NCBI GenBank assembly: GCA_947497895.1
Contig: CANMIL010000010.1
Location: 1 to 64,000, forward strand
DNA length: 64,000 nucleotides
Direction of reading: 5' to 3'
Origin: an uncultured Tenacibaculum sp.
GTDB taxonomy: Bacteria > Bacteroidota > Bacteroidia > Flavobacteriales > Flavobacteriaceae
A program made the position numbers and the translations under genes. Positions 1-7,560 of the stretch are shown piece after piece. How positions within the stretch are numbered: the first letter of the stretch is position 1; each line of letters begins with the position of its first letter. Under the pieces are notes generated by a model. The model was not told where the DNA came from and searched no databases. It saw only the letters and a list, made by a program, of their open reading frames with translations.

Positions 1-156
1 GTGCATGAGTCTATTAAAATATATAATACTAAAAGGCCGCATTGGTCTTGTTATATGAACACTCCTGAACAAATGCACAGACAGAGTAGCATCAAAATAA
101 AATCATATAAAAAGAAAATCTCAGAACAAAACATGTTTTGTTCTGAGATTTTATAA
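1..156 (+). pseudogene. C-terminal fragment of an IS3-family transposase
   Basis: The window opens inside a reading frame of 51 codons ending in TAA. It carries the end of an IS3/IS150-type DDE transposase: the motif YNTKRPHWSCYMNTPEQMH matches the usual 'YN..RPH..L...TP...H' tail that follows the last catalytic Glu. The upstream part lies outside the window. The last 14 codons run through the palindromic clpX terminator, so the natural transposase end and the right inverted repeat of the element are not recognisable. Either the insertion landed next to the terminator and reads through it, or the element has decayed. Family assignment is fairly secure; intactness is unknown. Confidence 0.7.
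115..152 (-). terminator. 38-bp perfect palindrome, terminator of clpX (probably bidirectional)
   Basis: Positions 115-152 are a perfect inverted repeat: 17-bp arms reading AAAATCTCAGAACAAAA, with the central CATG itself palindromic. It sits 58 bp downstream of the clpX stop on the minus strand. A-rich sequence on its left gives a T-rich tract after the hairpin in the clpX transcript, and T-rich sequence on its right would also serve the incoming transposase frame. Confidence 0.8.
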
Positions 157-209
157 CTTTAATCCTAATAAAAACTGTAACGGTTATTTAGGACTAGTCA
201 TATCTTCGA

Positions 210-1448
210 TTAAGAAGCTGCTTTTAATTTTGTTAAAGCGTTCTTTGTTATTTTAGCTTCTGCATAAGACTTATCTACAACAAACTCTTTTTCTTCTGTA
301 CTAGGAAGTTCGAACATAGCTTCTGTTAAGATAGCCTCACAAAGTGAACGTAATCCACGAGCTCCTAACTTATATTCGATAGCTTTCTCTACAATAAATT
401 GTAAAGCTTCTTCAGTTATAGAAAATTCTACACCATCCATTGCGAAAAGTTTCGCATATTGTTTGATAATAGAGTTTTTAGGCTCCGTTAAAATAGCTCT
501 TAATGTTTTAGCATCTAACGGATTCATATGACTTAAAACAGGTAAACGCCCAATAATTTCAGGTATTAAGCCAAAGTTTTTTAAATCTGAAGGAATAATG
601 TATTGTAATAAATTACTTTCATCAATCTTATCTTCATCAATAGAAGCACTATAACCAACAGCTTGCATGTTTAAACGCTTACTAATTACTCTATCGATTC
701 CAGAAAATGCTCCTCCTGCAATAAATAAAATATCTTTGGTATTAACTTCAATAAACTTTTGTTCAGGATGTTTTCTACCTCCTTTTGGGGCCACATTTAC
801 CACAGCACCTTCTAAAAGTTTTAATAAAGCTTGCTGAACTCCTTCACCAGAAACGTCTCTAGTAATTGAAGGATTATCACCTTTACGAGCTATTTTATCG
901 ATTTCATCAATAAAAACAATTCCTTTTTCAGCTTTATCAACATCGTAATCAGCTGCCTGTAACAGACGGCTTAAAATACTTTCAACGTCCTCTCCTACAT
1001 AACCAGCTTGTGTTAATACTGTTGCATCAACAATAGAAAAAGGAACGTTTAACATTTTAGCAATTGTTCTTGCTACTAATGTTTTCCCTGTACCTGTTTC
1101 TCCTACTAAAACAATATTTGATTTCTCAATTTCAACATCATTGGTATCATCAACTGATTGTAATAATCGCTTATAGTGATTGTATACAGCAACTGACATT
1201 GCTTTTTTGGTTTCGTCTTGTCCGATAATATATTCATCTAAAAAAGCCTTAATTTCTTTTGGCTTTTTCAATGTTAAATCAGAAGACAAGTTACTTGTTT
1301 TTGCTTCGGCAATTTCCTCTTGCACAATACCGTAGGCTTGCTCAATACATTTATCACAAATATGAGCGTCTAAACCTGCAATTAATAAATCAGTTTCAGA
1401 CTTTTTCCTCCCACAAAAGGAACATTGTAAGTTTTCTTCTTTCGACAT
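210..1448 (-). CDS. clpX: ATP-dependent Clp protease, ATPase/unfoldase subunit ClpX
   Basis: AAA+ unfoldase that recognises tagged proteins, unfolds them and feeds them to ClpP in the cytosol. The 412 residues match the family length. An N-terminal zinc-binding domain has Cys9, Cys12, Cys31 and Cys34. Walker A is GETGTGKT (116-123), the pore loop GYVGED is at 149-154, and Walker B FIDEID is near 179-184. It lies 41 bp downstream of clpP on the same strand, the usual clpP-clpX arrangement. The short gap holds a 6-bp hairpin (AGTCAG/CTGACT, 1462-1479) that could tune read-through; this is speculative. A strong palindromic terminator follows the gene. Confidence 0.97.
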   Translation of the reverse strand: MSKEENLQCSFCGRKKSETDLLIAGLDAHICDKCIEQAYGIVQEEIAEAKTSNLSSDLTLKKPKEIKAFLDEYIIGQDETKKAMSVAVYNHYKRLLQSVDDTNDVEIEKSNIVLVGETGTGKTLVARTIAKMLNVPFSIVDATVLTQAGYVGEDVESILSRLLQAADYDVDKAEKGIVFIDEIDKIARKGDNPSITRDVSGEGVQQALLKLLEGAVVNVAPKGGRKHPEQKFIEVNTKDILFIAGGAFSGIDRVISKRLNMQAVGYSASIDEDKIDESNLLQYIIPSDLKNFGLIPEIIGRLPVLSHMNPLDAKTLRAILTEPKNSIIKQYAKLFAMDGVEFSITEEALQFIVEKAIEYKLGARGLRSLCEAILTEAMFELPSTEEKEFVVDKSYAEAKITKNALTKLKAAS

Positions 1449-1489
1449 TTTATCAACTTTTAGTCAGCTTTGCCTGACTGTTTTAATCC

Positions 1490-2149
1490 TTATTTTCTTG
1501 TTAAAATCTCATCAACCATTCCGTACTCCTTAGCTTCTTCAGCTTTCATCCAATAATCTCTATCAGAATCTTCATGAACTTTATCGTAAGGCTGTCCTGA
1601 ATGATGTGAAATAATGTTGTATAACTCCTTTTTCAATTTACCAATCTCTTTCACTGTAATTTCCATGTCAGAAGCCTGTCCTTGTGCTCCTCCTAATGGC
1701 TGGTGAATCATAATACGAGAATGTGGTAACGCAGATCTTTTTCCTTTTTCTCCTGCACACATTAATACCGCTCCCATTGAAGCTGCCATACCTGTACAAA
1801 TTGTAGCTACGTCAGGTTTTATAAACTGCATAGTATCATAAATACCTAAACCGGCATACACTCCTCCTCCTGGTGAATTTATATAAATTGAAATATCTTT
1901 CGTTGCATCAACACTTTCTAGGAATAATAATTGCGCTTGAATCACATTCGCAACTTGGTCGTTAATTCCGGTTCCTAAGAAAATAATTCTATCCATCATT
2001 AAACGAGAAAAAACATCCATTTGAGTGATGTTTAACTGGCGCTCTTCCATAATATATGGAGTAAGACTACTAGTTATTTCACCAAAATAAGTACTACTAA
2101 TACCATGATGCTTTGTTGCGTATTTTTCAAACTCTTTTCCGTAATCCAT
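1490..2149 (-). CDS. clpP: ATP-dependent Clp protease proteolytic subunit ClpP
   Basis: Serine peptidase that forms the tetradecameric degradation chamber and is capped by ClpX. The triad is visible: Ser124 in GMAASMG, His149 in IMIHQPLGG and Asp198 in the DSDRDYW region. The 219 residues include an N-terminal extension of about 25 residues, common in Bacteroidota ClpP. It starts the clpP-clpX unit and is separated from the upstream trigger factor gene by a terminator hairpin, so it likely has its own promoter in the roughly 70 bp before the start. A TATATTTA sequence there is close to the -7 consensus but not exact. Confidence 0.97.
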   Translation of the reverse strand: MDYGKEFEKYATKHHGISSTYFGEITSSLTPYIMEERQLNITQMDVFSRLMMDRIIFLGTGINDQVANVIQAQLLFLESVDATKDISIYINSPGGGVYAGLGIYDTMQFIKPDVATICTGMAASMGAVLMCAGEKGKRSALPHSRIMIHQPLGGAQGQASDMEITVKEIGKLKKELYNIISHHSGQPYDKVHEDSDRDYWMKAEEAKEYGMVDEILTRK

Positions 2150-2224
2150 TGTTAAAAGTTTTTTTGGTTATAAAATGTAAATATAAGAAGTATTACCTTA
2201 ATATAGTAGTAGAGTTTTCTGCTA

Positions 2225-2255
2225 AAAAAACCTGAACGTTTTGTTCAGGTTTTTT
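2225..2255 (-). terminator. Rho-independent terminator of tig
   Basis: Stem CCTGAAC/GTTCAGG with loop GTTTT, flanked by A and T runs that extend the stem. On the minus strand it follows the tig stop by about 20 bp and ends in a T run. It separates the tig transcript from clpP-clpX. Confidence 0.85.
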
Positions 2256-2273
2256 AATCCGTTTTATGCTCTG

Positions 2274-3608
2274 TTACTTCTTTGCATCTACGTTGTAAAC
2301 TTCTTTGATGAACTCTTCGTAAGACACTTCTTTTGCGTCAAACTCCATGTTTTCTTTAAAGAAACCTACTAACTTTTGAGATACTAATTGCTCTTGTAAA
2401 CGACGAGCTTCTTCCTGATTAGATAAGATTCTACCAGCGATATCATCTAATTCTTTTTCTTCAGGGTTCGCGTTTCCGAACTGTGCCATTTGCATTCTAA
2501 TAAATCCTTTTGCGTAGTCTACTAACTCAGGATAGTCAATTTTGATATCGTTATCCTTCATAATCTTTCCTTCGATTAATTGGTAACGTAATCCTTTTTC
2601 AGACTTTTCGTATTCGCTTACCGCTTCCTCTGCTGTTAATTGCTTTTCTCCAGCAGTTTGTAACCACTTTTGTAAAAACTCTTTTGGTAAGTCGAACTTC
2701 GTATTTTCAACTAACGTTTCAGTTACAGCGTTTAGTAATTGCTGATCAGCTTGTTGTTGAAATTGCTTTTCAGCATCTTCTTTGATTTTATCCTTTAATT
2801 CTGTAACAGTCTTAACACTTCCGTCAGCAAATAATTTGTCAAATAACTCTTGATCAAATTCTGCTTTTTCAGTAATACTAATTTCTTCAACAGTAAAAGT
2901 TACTTTTATGTCTAAATCTTCAGCTTCTTCTTTAGAAACACCTAAAACATTTTGTAAGTTATGATCTTCTTCAAAAAGTTTCTTCGTGTCTAATTCAATT
3001 ACATCACCAACTTTAGCTCCGATTAATTTCTTTTCGTTTTTCTTTCCTTTTAAATCGTTTACTAAGAAAGTTGATTTTTTATTGATTTCTTTTTCTTCAT
3101 TAACAAAAGTACCTGTAACATTTGAATGCTCTTCAGCTTCTTCTTGAGTGATTAATTTTCCGTAACGAGTTTGAATGTTTTCTAACTCTTTTTCAATTAA
3201 TTCGTCAGTAGCTACAATGTTGTAAGACTTTACTTTATTTGATTTTAAGTCAACATCAAATTCTGGTGCTAATCCTAATTCAAATTCGAAAGAAAATTGC
3301 TCAGCATCCCAAGAAAAACTCTCGTTTACTTTTGGTAATGGGTTACCTAAAATATCTAATTTTTCTTCAACTAAGAATTTATTTAATGATTCTTGTAAAA
3401 GTTTGTTTACTTCATCAATCATTACCGCCTTTCCATATTGCTTTCTTACCATTCCCATTGGTACATGACCTTTTCTAAATCCAGGAATGTTAGCCGTTTT
3501 ACGGTAATCATTTAATACTTTTGCTACTTTCTCTTTATAATCGTCTGCAACAATATCAACTTTTACAATTGCATTTAATGCATCTACATTTTCTTTTGTT
3601 ATGTTCAT
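2274..3608 (-). CDS. tig: Trigger factor, ribosome-associated chaperone
   Basis: Chaperone that binds nascent chains at the ribosome exit. The N-terminal domain carries a ribosome-binding signature of the GFRKG type (IPGFRKGHVP), and the long acidic and helical remainder fits the PPIase-like and C-terminal chaperone domains. I place the start at the ATG at 3608 (444 residues, beginning MNITKENVDA). The longer frame would begin at a TTG at 3668 that coincides with the -33 box of a good promoter, so its extra 20 residues lie upstream of the predicted transcription start. In the Bacteroidota variant the middle domain is divergent, as here. The neighbours clpP and clpX form the usual protein-quality-control trio. 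Confidence 0.93.
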   Translation of the reverse strand: MNITKENVDALNAIVKVDIVADDYKEKVAKVLNDYRKTANIPGFRKGHVPMGMVRKQYGKAVMIDEVNKLLQESLNKFLVEEKLDILGNPLPKVNESFSWDAEQFSFEFELGLAPEFDVDLKSNKVKSYNIVATDELIEKELENIQTRYGKLITQEEAEEHSNVTGTFVNEEKEINKKSTFLVNDLKGKKNEKKLIGAKVGDVIELDTKKLFEEDHNLQNVLGVSKEEAEDLDIKVTFTVEEISITEKAEFDQELFDKLFADGSVKTVTELKDKIKEDAEKQFQQQADQQLLNAVTETLVENTKFDLPKEFLQKWLQTAGEKQLTAEEAVSEYEKSEKGLRYQLIEGKIMKDNDIKIDYPELVDYAKGFIRMQMAQFGNANPEEKELDDIAGRILSNQEEARRLQEQLVSQKLVGFFKENMEFDAKEVSYEEFIKEVYNVDAKK

Positions 3609-3637
3609 CTTAAATTCTGTTTCTTTAAAATCGGGGG

Positions 3638-3668
3638 CAAAATTACTACTTTTCTTATTGAGAACCAA
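3638..3668 (-). promoter_or_regulatory. Promoter of tig (TTG-N20-TAATTTTG)
   Basis: On the minus strand TTG (3668-3666) is followed after 20 bp by TAATTTTG (3645-3638). This matches the Bacteroidota sigma-A consensus TTG-N19/20-TAnnTTTG. Transcription would start near 3630, about 25 bp upstream of the ATG at 3608, which decides the tig start. Confidence 0.75.
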
Positions 3669-3745
3669 GACTTTTAGACATAAGAATTATTACTTTTTTT
3701 ATTCGTACACATTTCAACTCTTATGTCCTGAATCTAAGCACCTTG

Positions 3746-4099
3746 TTATTCTTTATTTTTTTCTTCTTTTAAGAGGGTAAATAAAAACGACCTAAATATA
3801 GACAGCAACACGCTAAACATAAGTGCTGTAAAGAATCCACTTACCGCAAACCCTTCAACTAACTTATCGGCCAACATGATAATAACAGCGTTAATTACAA
3901 AAAGGAATAATCCTAAAGTAACTATCGTTGCTGGCAATGTGAAAAATATTAAAATTGGACGCACTACCATATTTAGCAGGGCTATTGTAAAGGCTACAAT
4001 AAGAGCCGTTACATAATTTGTTACTGCCACGCCAGGCAAAATATTTGCTAATACGATTACTACAAATGCAGTTAATAAAAGCTTTAATATAAATTTCAT
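3746..4099 (-). CDS. Small integral membrane protein of the phage holin 4 (Phage_holin_4_2) family
   Basis: A 117-residue protein with four hydrophobic segments covering nearly its whole length. The run NMVVRPILIFFTLPATIVTL is typical of the PF04020-type 'phage holin family' proteins, found as single chromosomal genes in many bacteria. The start at 4099 (MKFILKLLL...) places the first transmembrane helix at the N-terminus. The frame extends 22 codons further upstream but that part is hydrophilic and looks non-native. No phage genes are nearby, so a lytic role is not implied; the function is unknown. Confidence 0.75.
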   Translation of the reverse strand: MKFILKLLLTAFVVIVLANILPGVAVTNYVTALIVAFTIALLNMVVRPILIFFTLPATIVTLGLFLFVINAVIIMLADKLVEGFAVSGFFTALMFSVLLSIFRSFLFTLLKEEKNKE

Positions 4100-4252
4100 T
4101 AAGTATCCACTGTTTAATTCTATTCTTTTTAGATCCAGAACTATACCAAAATAATTTTTCTGCATTTTTGGCAGATTATCAGCTTTTAATCATAACTTTT
4201 CCGACTTATTTAGTGATAAAAATCTATTAATAATCCTCTTAAAGATATTTCT

Positions 4253-5236
4253 GTGAAAAAACTGATATTAACGCTTCTGCTTTCATATCCCGTATTAATT
4301 TCTATTGAATTTTATACTCTTGACACAAATCCCGAGAAAAAAAACAACACCTTACTCTATGAAGTAGATCATTCAGCGGATAAAATGAGAGCTTTTATTA
4401 TCCAGATTTCTGAATATGCAAAAGAGTCCAATCCACAATTCAATATTATACCTCAAAATGGTATTGAATTATGTTTTAACGAACTTGAATCGTCGAAAGG
4501 AATTCACCAACAATATGTTTCTGCTATTGATGGTATTGGTGTTGAAAGTTTATTTTACCCAAATAAAAGAAAAGACACCAGAGAAAAGTTAAAAGCATTA
4601 AACTTACTTAAAGGTTCTAAAAAAATATTCGTTAGCGATTATACCAAAAATGAAAAGCGCACTGAGCGTTCTTTTACAAAAAACAATCTAGAAGGTTTTA
4701 CTAGTTTTCCGAGAAAGAAAGGTAATTATGATTATTCATTCATTCCTGCTTTCTTCAAGAATGAAAATAACAGAGACATCAAAACTTTGTCTGATGTTTC
4801 TAATTATTTATACCTCATTAACTTCTCTAATTTCAATTCAAAAAAAGAGCTTATCGACGAATTAAAAAACACTAATTACGATCTACTATTAATAGATCTA
4901 TTTTTCGATAAAACTCCATTTACGTCAAAAGAAATCGATGAACTAAAAATTAAAAAGAATGGAAGCAAACGCCTTGTTGTTTCCTACATTAATATTGGTG
5001 CCGCCGAAAAATTCAGGTATTACTGGAATTCAAAATGGAAATTAGGATCTCCTTCATGGCTCAAGAAAGAATATGAAGGGTATCGAGACGAATATTGGGT
5101 TCAGTTTTGGGAAAAGCCTTGGCAAAAAATTATTTACGGAAACGATGACTCCTACATTAAGAAAATTATAGATGTAGGTTTTGATGGAGCCTACTTGGAC
5201 AACGTTGAATGTTATTATTTTTTAGATTTTGACTAA
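4253..5236 (+). CDS. Secreted GH114/TM1410-like putative glycoside hydrolase (paralogue 1)
   Basis: A 327-residue protein starting at GTG (VKKLILTLLL), with an N-terminal hydrophobic segment (residues 1-20) that looks like a signal peptide or anchor. The rest resembles the MJ1477/TM1410 family (GH114-related, endo-alpha-1,4-polygalactosaminidase fold). Strands YDLLLIDLFF, KRLVVSYINIGAAEKFRYYW and GFDGAYLDNVECYY fit the TIM-barrel signature in which the conserved Asp residues are catalytic. It is a tandem duplicate of the next gene and shares the IIPQNGIEL, SDY, GNYDYSFIP and NYLYLINFSNF segments. Activity on galactosaminoglycan is an inference from the family; enzymes of this group are poorly tested. 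Confidence 0.75.
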   Translation: MKKLILTLLLSYPVLISIEFYTLDTNPEKKNNTLLYEVDHSADKMRAFIIQISEYAKESNPQFNIIPQNGIELCFNELESSKGIHQQYVSAIDGIGVESLFYPNKRKDTREKLKALNLLKGSKKIFVSDYTKNEKRTERSFTKNNLEGFTSFPRKKGNYDYSFIPAFFKNENNRDIKTLSDVSNYLYLINFSNFNSKKELIDELKNTNYDLLLIDLFFDKTPFTSKEIDELKIKKNGSKRLVVSYINIGAAEKFRYYWNSKWKLGSPSWLKKEYEGYRDEYWVQFWEKPWQKIIYGNDDSYIKKIIDVGFDGAYLDNVECYYFLDFD

Positions 5237-5263
5237 ATCCAAAAAAATATGCAATTATCGCAA

Positions 5264-5293
5264 TTGCATTCAACAACACTTTAAGTACATTTA
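5264..5293 (+). promoter_or_regulatory. Probable promoter (TTG-N19-TACATTTA) of the second GH114-like gene
   Basis: TTG at 5264-5266 is followed after 19 bp by TACATTTA (5286-5293), one base off TAnnTTTG, about 27 bp before the ATG at 5320. It overlaps an 8-bp hairpin (ATGCAATT/AATTGCAT, 5249-5269) downstream of the first paralogue that may act as a weak terminator. The two genes may therefore be expressed independently. Confidence 0.5.
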
Positions 5294-5319
5294 CATAATA
5301 ACCCCCTAAATAACCCCCC

Positions 5320-6276
5320 ATGCTTTATAAAAATTATTTGCTAATTTTTGTGATATTTCTTGTTAATGCATCTTGTTCAAAAATTGAAATGAAACTTCCA
5401 GAGAATCCAGAAGAAAGTATGTGTGAATTTGTTATTCAAATTTCTCAGTATGCTAAACAACAGAAATCTGACTTTCTTATTATTCCCCAAAATGGGATAG
5501 AACTAGCTTATACAGATTACAACTCTGCAAGCGATTTCAGCGCAGAATTTACAAATGCTATTGATGGTTTTGGTATTGAAGCTTTGTTTTACGATGGTTA
5601 TGAACTTCCAATTTACGATAGACTGACTATGCTTCAAAAATTTTCAGAAAACAAACAAGTTTTAGTTTCCGATTATCTTTCAGACAATTCTTTATACCAA
5701 GAGGTTGTTGATAAAAATACGAATGAAGGCTTTTTAAGCTTTCCAAGAATGAGTTACAATTACGATTACACGCATATTCCAACAACGATATACAATGAAA
5801 ATAGTTATGACATTTTAAAACTAAATGACGCTAAAAACTATCTTTATTTAATCAATGCTAGTAATTTCCCTACAAAACAAGAATTAATTACTAATTTAGC
5901 TAATACAAATTTTGATGTAATCCTTATTGACTTGTTCTTTCATGGAAGACCACTTACTCAAGAAGATCTACAAAAAATTAAAGTAAAAGAAAACGGAGGT
6001 AAACGCCTTGTTATTTCCTATGTAAACATTGGTTCGGCTGAGAAATATCGCTATTATTTCAACAGCAATTGGCGCGTTAACGATCCCCACTGGTTAGCGA
6101 AACCTTATAAAGGCTATGAAAATGAAATATTTGTAAAATATTGGTCTAACGAATGGCATTCCATTATTTATGGCAATGACAATTCATACTTAAAGAAAAT
6201 AATTAATGCAGGCTTTGACGGTGCGTATTTAGACAATGTAAAATCATATCATTACTTATTTTCTGACGAATTTTAA
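5320..6276 (+). CDS. GH114/TM1410-like putative glycoside hydrolase, lipoprotein (paralogue 2)
   Basis: A 318-residue paralogue of the preceding gene with the same segment order: FVIQISQYAKQ, IIPQNGIELAY, NYDYTHIP, NYLYLINASNF, RLVISYVNIGSAEKYRYYF and GFDGAYLDNVKSYHYL. It begins with a lipoprotein signal peptide ending in VNASC, so Cys19 is likely lipidated; paralogue 1 lacks this. A surface or periplasmic location for both copies, one anchored differently from the other, suggests work on an extracellular polysaccharide. The substrate is unknown. Confidence 0.75.
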   Translation: MLYKNYLLIFVIFLVNASCSKIEMKLPENPEESMCEFVIQISQYAKQQKSDFLIIPQNGIELAYTDYNSASDFSAEFTNAIDGFGIEALFYDGYELPIYDRLTMLQKFSENKQVLVSDYLSDNSLYQEVVDKNTNEGFLSFPRMSYNYDYTHIPTTIYNENSYDILKLNDAKNYLYLINASNFPTKQELITNLANTNFDVILIDLFFHGRPLTQEDLQKIKVKENGGKRLVISYVNIGSAEKYRYYFNSNWRVNDPHWLAKPYKGYENEIFVKYWSNEWHSIIYGNDNSYLKKIINAGFDGAYLDNVKSYHYLFSDEF

Positions 6277-6300
6277 TTTAACCCCTAAACATTAACTAAC

Positions 6301-6867
6301 ATGAGAAGATATTTAGCGTCTTTTAATATTTTAACGGAAAAAGACATTTCAGATTTTAGCAAATTAACTACCCTTAAAAAACTAAAGAAGGGTGATTATT
6401 TTATTGAAGCTGGAAGTATGTGTAACGAAGTAGCCTTTATTAATAAAGGATTGTTTCGTTCATTTTACCTATCATCGACTGGTGAAGATGTTACCTATTG
6501 TTTTTTCTGGGAAAGAAATTTTGTAACAGCCTATACTTCACTTATCACCGATACAAAAACGACTGAAAGTATTCAGGCTTTAACAGATGTTGAAATGTTA
6601 AGCATCTCTAAAGAGGACATCTTAAAACTCCAAGAATCAAATATTAATTGGTTGAGATTTATGAAAACTCTTGCTGAACAAGAATATATTGGACTAGAAA
6701 ATAGAATGATGTTACTTCAGCGCGAAACAGCTGAAATGCGCTATAAGCATATTCTAAAAAATCACCCTGAATACATACAGTCAATTCCATTGAACTATTT
6801 GGCATCGTATTTAGGAATTACTCAAAGACACTTAAGTAGAATTCGAAAGGATTCTTTCATAGAGTAA
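6301..6867 (+). CDS. Crp/Fnr-family transcriptional regulator
   Basis: A 188-residue one-component regulator. Residues about 25-115 form a cyclic-nucleotide-binding-like beta roll (KKGDYFIEAGSMCNEVAFINKGLFRSFYLS). The C-terminal helix-turn-helix is IPLNYLASYLGITQRHLSRIRK. The N-terminal part lacks the Cys cluster of oxygen-sensing FNR. A perfect 12-bp palindrome lies directly behind it, in front of the oxidoreductase gene, which suggests that gene is its target. The ligand cannot be read from the sequence. Confidence 0.85.
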   Translation: MRRYLASFNILTEKDISDFSKLTTLKKLKKGDYFIEAGSMCNEVAFINKGLFRSFYLSSTGEDVTYCFFWERNFVTAYTSLITDTKTTESIQALTDVEMLSISKEDILKLQESNINWLRFMKTLAEQEYIGLENRMMLLQRETAEMRYKHILKNHPEYIQSIPLNYLASYLGITQRHLSRIRKDSFIE

Positions 6868-6875
6868 CGTTAATT

Positions 6876-6887
6876 GGACATATGTCC
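6876..6887. promoter_or_regulatory. Candidate operator: perfect palindrome GGACATATGTCC
   Basis: A 12-bp perfect inverted repeat lies between the Crp/Fnr regulator and the NAD(P)H oxidoreductase, 57 bp before the latter's ATG. Its size and symmetry fit a dimeric helix-turn-helix regulator. That the neighbouring Crp/Fnr protein binds it is inference. Confidence 0.45.
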
Positions 6888-6944
6888 TTTTATTTTTTTC
6901 ATGATGGCTCTTTCTTTGTGATAACTTAAACTTAGAAAAACATC

Positions 6945-7523
6945 ATGAAAAAAGTATTAATAATAAATGGCCATCCAGATAAAGAAAGTTTTAATCATGC
7001 ACTAGCCAATTCTTACAGAACAGGGCTCGAGAAATCAGATGCGATTATTGATCAAATTGACTTAATCGACTTAGATTTTGATCCAATATTAAAATTTGGT
7101 TATCGAAAAAGAATGGATCTAGAGCCTGATTTACTCAATGCCATAGATAGAATTAAAAATGCGGATCATTTAGTTTGGTTTTTCCCTGTTTGGTGGGGCG
7201 GCTATCCTGCAATTTTAAAAGGTTTTATAGACAGAGCTTTTTTACCAGGAATTACTTTTAAACCTGTAAAAGGGAAGCCTTTTCCTGAGAAATTATTAAA
7301 AGGGAGAACGGCTAGAGTTATCATAACATCTGATACTCCTTCGTGGTACGATTATTTATTCTTGAAGAGGCCTGCCATTAACCAATTCAAAAAAACAATT
7401 TTAGAATTCTGTGGAATTTCTCCTGTAAAGGTTACTTTCTTTTCTACACTTCAAAACTCTACAGACAAGCAAAGAAAAAAATGGTTACATAAGGTTTATG
7501 AACTTGGTGTTCGTATGAGCTAA
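6945..7523 (+). CDS. NAD(P)H-dependent oxidoreductase, flavodoxin-like quinone reductase
   Basis: A 192-residue FMN or FAD protein of the NQO1/KefF/MdaB type. The N-terminal KVLIINGHPDKESFNHALA is the phosphate-binding strand and loop of flavodoxin-fold quinone reductases. HLVWFFPVWWGGYPAILKGFIDRAFLPG is the conserved core around the isoalloxazine site. It likely reduces quinones or electrophiles in two-electron steps in the cytosol. It lies behind a Crp/Fnr regulator and a palindromic site. A bidirectional terminator follows the stop. Confidence 0.88.
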   Translation: MKKVLIINGHPDKESFNHALANSYRTGLEKSDAIIDQIDLIDLDFDPILKFGYRKRMDLEPDLLNAIDRIKNADHLVWFFPVWWGGYPAILKGFIDRAFLPGITFKPVKGKPFPEKLLKGRTARVIITSDTPSWYDYLFLKRPAINQFKKTILEFCGISPVKVTFFSTLQNSTDKQRKKWLHKVYELGVRMS

Positions 7524-7524
7524 A

Positions 7525-7560
7525 AACTTTCGAGGTGATGAAGATATCACCTCGAAAGTT
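7525..7560. terminator. Bidirectional terminator between convergent genes
   Basis: 15-bp perfect stem (AACTTTCGAGGTGAT and its complement) with a GAAGAT loop, A-rich on the left and T-rich on the right. It serves the oxidoreductase on the plus strand and overlaps the stop codon of the hydrolase on the minus strand. Confidence 0.85.

Noticed and set aside
3609..3668. N-terminal extension of trigger factor from TTG 3668
   Set aside because: It overlaps the promoter -33 and -7 boxes and adds residues atypical for the family.
3746..4099. Prophage remnant suggested by the holin-like protein
   Set aside because: This holin family is common as single chromosomal genes, and no phage genes are near; the XRE gene 7 kb away does not change this.
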